The notes under the pieces were generated by a model. It was not told the DNA's origin. It did not search any database and saw nothing but the letters and a program-made list of their open reading frames with translations. Of a stretch of 16,036 nt of DNA, positions 14,879 to 16,036 are shown in pieces. Made by a program: the position numbers and the translations under genes. Location: contig JAFHCF010000185.1 of the NCBI GenBank assembly GCA_048497495.1, forward strand, positions 1-16,036, written 5' to 3'. The DNA comes from JAFHCF01 sp048497495. Its GTDB lineage: Bacteria; Pseudomonadota; Alphaproteobacteria; Rhizobiales; Ancalomicrobiaceae. Position 1 is the first letter of the stretch. Every line of letters begins with the position of its first letter.

Positions 14879-15826
14879 ATGTCGCTGCTCGTCGCCATCC
14901 GAGGCTGGACCCCCGACGTCTGGCTCGAACGCTTCCGCCGTCTCGCGCCGGAACGCGCCGTCCTCGACGCGCGCCGGCCCTTCGACCCGGCGGCGGTCCA
15001 CTACGCCGCCGTGTGGAAACCCGAGCCGGGGTTGCTGGCGGGCCTGCCCAACCTGAGGGCCGTGTTCAATCTCGGCGCCGGGGTCGACGCGCTCCTGTCC
15101 GACCCGACGCTGCCCGACGTGCCGGTGGTGCGCATCGTCGATCCCGACCTGACGTCGCGGATGACCGAATGGGTGGTGATGAACGTGCTGATGCATCACC
15201 GCCTGGTGGTGCCGCACGCCCGCCATCAGGCGGAGGGCGCCTGGGTGAGCCTGCCGCAGCCGGCGGCGCGTGGGGTCTGCGTCGGCGTCATGGGGCTCGG
15301 TGTCCTCGGACGCGACGCGGCGGAGGTGCTGCTGCGTCTCGGCTTCCGCGTCGTCGGCTGGAGCCGCAGCCCGCGCGACATCGAGGGCGTCGAGTGCTTC
15401 GCCGGCGAATTCGGTCTCGGCCCCTTCCTCGAGCGGGCCGACATCCTCGTCGTGCTGCTGCCGTTGACGGCGGACACCAAGGGCATCCTCGCCCGCGATC
15501 TCTTCGCCCGGCTCGCCAAGGACACCCACATGGGCGGCGCGGTGTTGATCAACGCCGGGCGCGGCGGGTTGCAGGTCGAGGCCGACATCCTCGAGAGCCT
15601 CGACGACGGCACGCTCGCCGCCGCCTCGCTCGACGTCTTCGAGACCGAACCGCTGCCGGCGACCTCGCCGCTGTGGAGACATCCCAAGGTGATCCTCACC
15701 CCGCACTGCGCCGCCGATTCCGACGCCGACGCGCTCGGCGCGGCGATCGTCACCGGCATCCGCCGCCACGAGGCCGGCGGCGGCATCGCGCCGGAGACCC
15801 TGGTCGATCGCCGGGCGGGGTATTGA
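14879..15826 (+). CDS. ghrA: D-2-hydroxyacid dehydrogenase, glyoxylate/hydroxypyruvate reductase A type
   Basis: This is an NAD(P)-dependent cytoplasmic reductase of 315 residues. GhrA-type enzymes reduce glyoxylate to glycolate and hydroxypyruvate to glycerate. The Rossmann domain carries GVMGLGVLGRDAAEVL (GxGxxG, about 136-151) and GWSRSPRD after strand 2, where the Arg suggests NADPH. The catalytic triad of the family is visible: Arg in INAGRGG, Glu in DVFETEPLP and His in LTPHCAA. The short N-terminal catalytic domain (AAVWKPEPGLLAGLPNL, NLGAGVDALL) is characteristic of GhrA rather than of phosphoglycerate dehydrogenase. The ATG lies 4 nt after the rmuC TGA, with GGAGAA overlapping the end of rmuC, so the two are probably co-transcribed. 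The true substrate cannot be read from sequence. Confidence 0.88.
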   Translation: MSLLVAIRGWTPDVWLERFRRLAPERAVLDARRPFDPAAVHYAAVWKPEPGLLAGLPNLRAVFNLGAGVDALLSDPTLPDVPVVRIVDPDLTSRMTEWVVMNVLMHHRLVVPHARHQAEGAWVSLPQPAARGVCVGVMGLGVLGRDAAEVLLRLGFRVVGWSRSPRDIEGVECFAGEFGLGPFLERADILVVLLPLTADTKGILARDLFARLAKDTHMGGAVLINAGRGGLQVEADILESLDDGTLAAASLDVFETEPLPATSPLWRHPKVILTPHCAADSDADALGAAIVTGIRRHEAGGGIAPETLVDRRAGY

Positions 15827-15859
15827 CGGGGGCCAGGAAGGCCGGTGACCGAGGAGGCT

Positions 15860-15875
15860 CGGAGACCCGTCTCCG
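15860..15875. terminator. Short hairpin between convergent genes
   Basis: CGGAGA-CCCG-TCTCCG is a perfect 6-bp stem with a 4-nt loop in the 61-bp gap between ghrA and the convergent right-edge gene. Flanking GGTGACC copies at 15844-15850 and 15876-15881 (partial) add repeat character. No T-tract follows on either strand, so terminator function is tentative. Confidence 0.35.
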
Positions 15876-15887
15876 GGTGACCGACTC

Positions 15888-16036
15888 TCACCCCGGCAAG
15901 ACCACCCGCCTGACCGTCCGCAAGCTCGATCCGCTCGCCTCGATCCGGGCCAACCCTTCGTCGATGCGCTCGATGCCGACCGCCATCATCCAGGCGTTGG
16001 CGTGAAGGAACGTCTCGGCGTCGCGCACCAGCGCGA
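15888..16036 (-). CDS. Unidentified protein, C-terminal 48 residues only
   Basis: A minus-strand frame is open from the window edge to a TGA at 15888-15890. It reads ALVRDAETFLHANAWMMAVG followed by IERIDEGLARIEASGSSLRT and ends VRRVVLPG. The segment looks helical with an amphipathic pattern (HANAWMMAVGIERIDEGLARIEA) and a basic tail. I do not recognise the family. Its coding character is supported by convergent placement after ghrA, a natural protein-like composition and G/C-ending third positions, but with so few residues this is not certain. The start and most of the gene lie beyond 16036. Confidence 0.55.
   Translation of the reverse strand, partial: ALVRDAETFLHANAWMMAVGIERIDEGLARIEASGSSLRTVRRVVLPG

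Overview
The window is a high-GC chromosomal segment of an alphaproteobacterium, most likely Hyphomicrobiales (Rhizobiales). The evidence is the alphaproteobacterial-type AddA/AddB pair, a TsaE-AmgK fusion protein next to a MurU-type nucleotidyltransferase, and a sensor-kinase-like protein with tyrosine in place of the phospho-accepting histidine, the hallmark of the cell-cycle regulator DivL. Coding density is high. No tRNA, rRNA, CRISPR array, insertion sequence, phage gene or toxin/defence system was seen. This is core genome, and the unusual material lies mainly in the intergenic regions.

Layout. From 11001 down to 1 on the minus strand lies an apparent operon: divL, tsaE-amgK (4 nt after the divL stop), murU, addB, and addA (GTG start overlapping the addB stop; its C-terminus lies outside the window). 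The only real gap in it is 148 bp before murU, filled by about four copies of a roughly 36-bp tandem repeat in which each unit can form a hairpin. Upstream on the same strand is ahcY (S-adenosylhomocysteine hydrolase). It has a convincing promoter, a perfect AT-rich 20-bp palindrome abutting the -35, a hairpin-rich leader of about 120 nt, and a terminator-like hairpin after its stop. Next is def (peptide deformylase), whose best promoter would give a leaderless mRNA. On the plus strand, divergent from def, are rmuC and a 2-hydroxyacid dehydrogenase (ghrA-like) 4 nt apart. The right edge holds the last 48 codons of an unidentified minus-strand gene convergent with ghrA.

Functional reading. AddAB resects double-strand breaks for RecA-dependent repair, and RmuC is also linked to DNA recombination. 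AmgK and MurU form the anhydro-recycling route that turns recovered MurNAc into UDP-MurNAc, while the TsaE half of the fusion serves tRNA t6A modification. DivL controls the CckA-ChpT-CtrA phosphorelay. AhcY removes the SAH produced by methyltransferases. Def removes the N-formyl group from new proteins. The points most worth checking are the tandem hairpin array before murU, the ahcY control region, a cluster of GANTC sites upstream of divL, and the def/rmuC intergenic region with three GAAC motifs exactly 10 bp apart.
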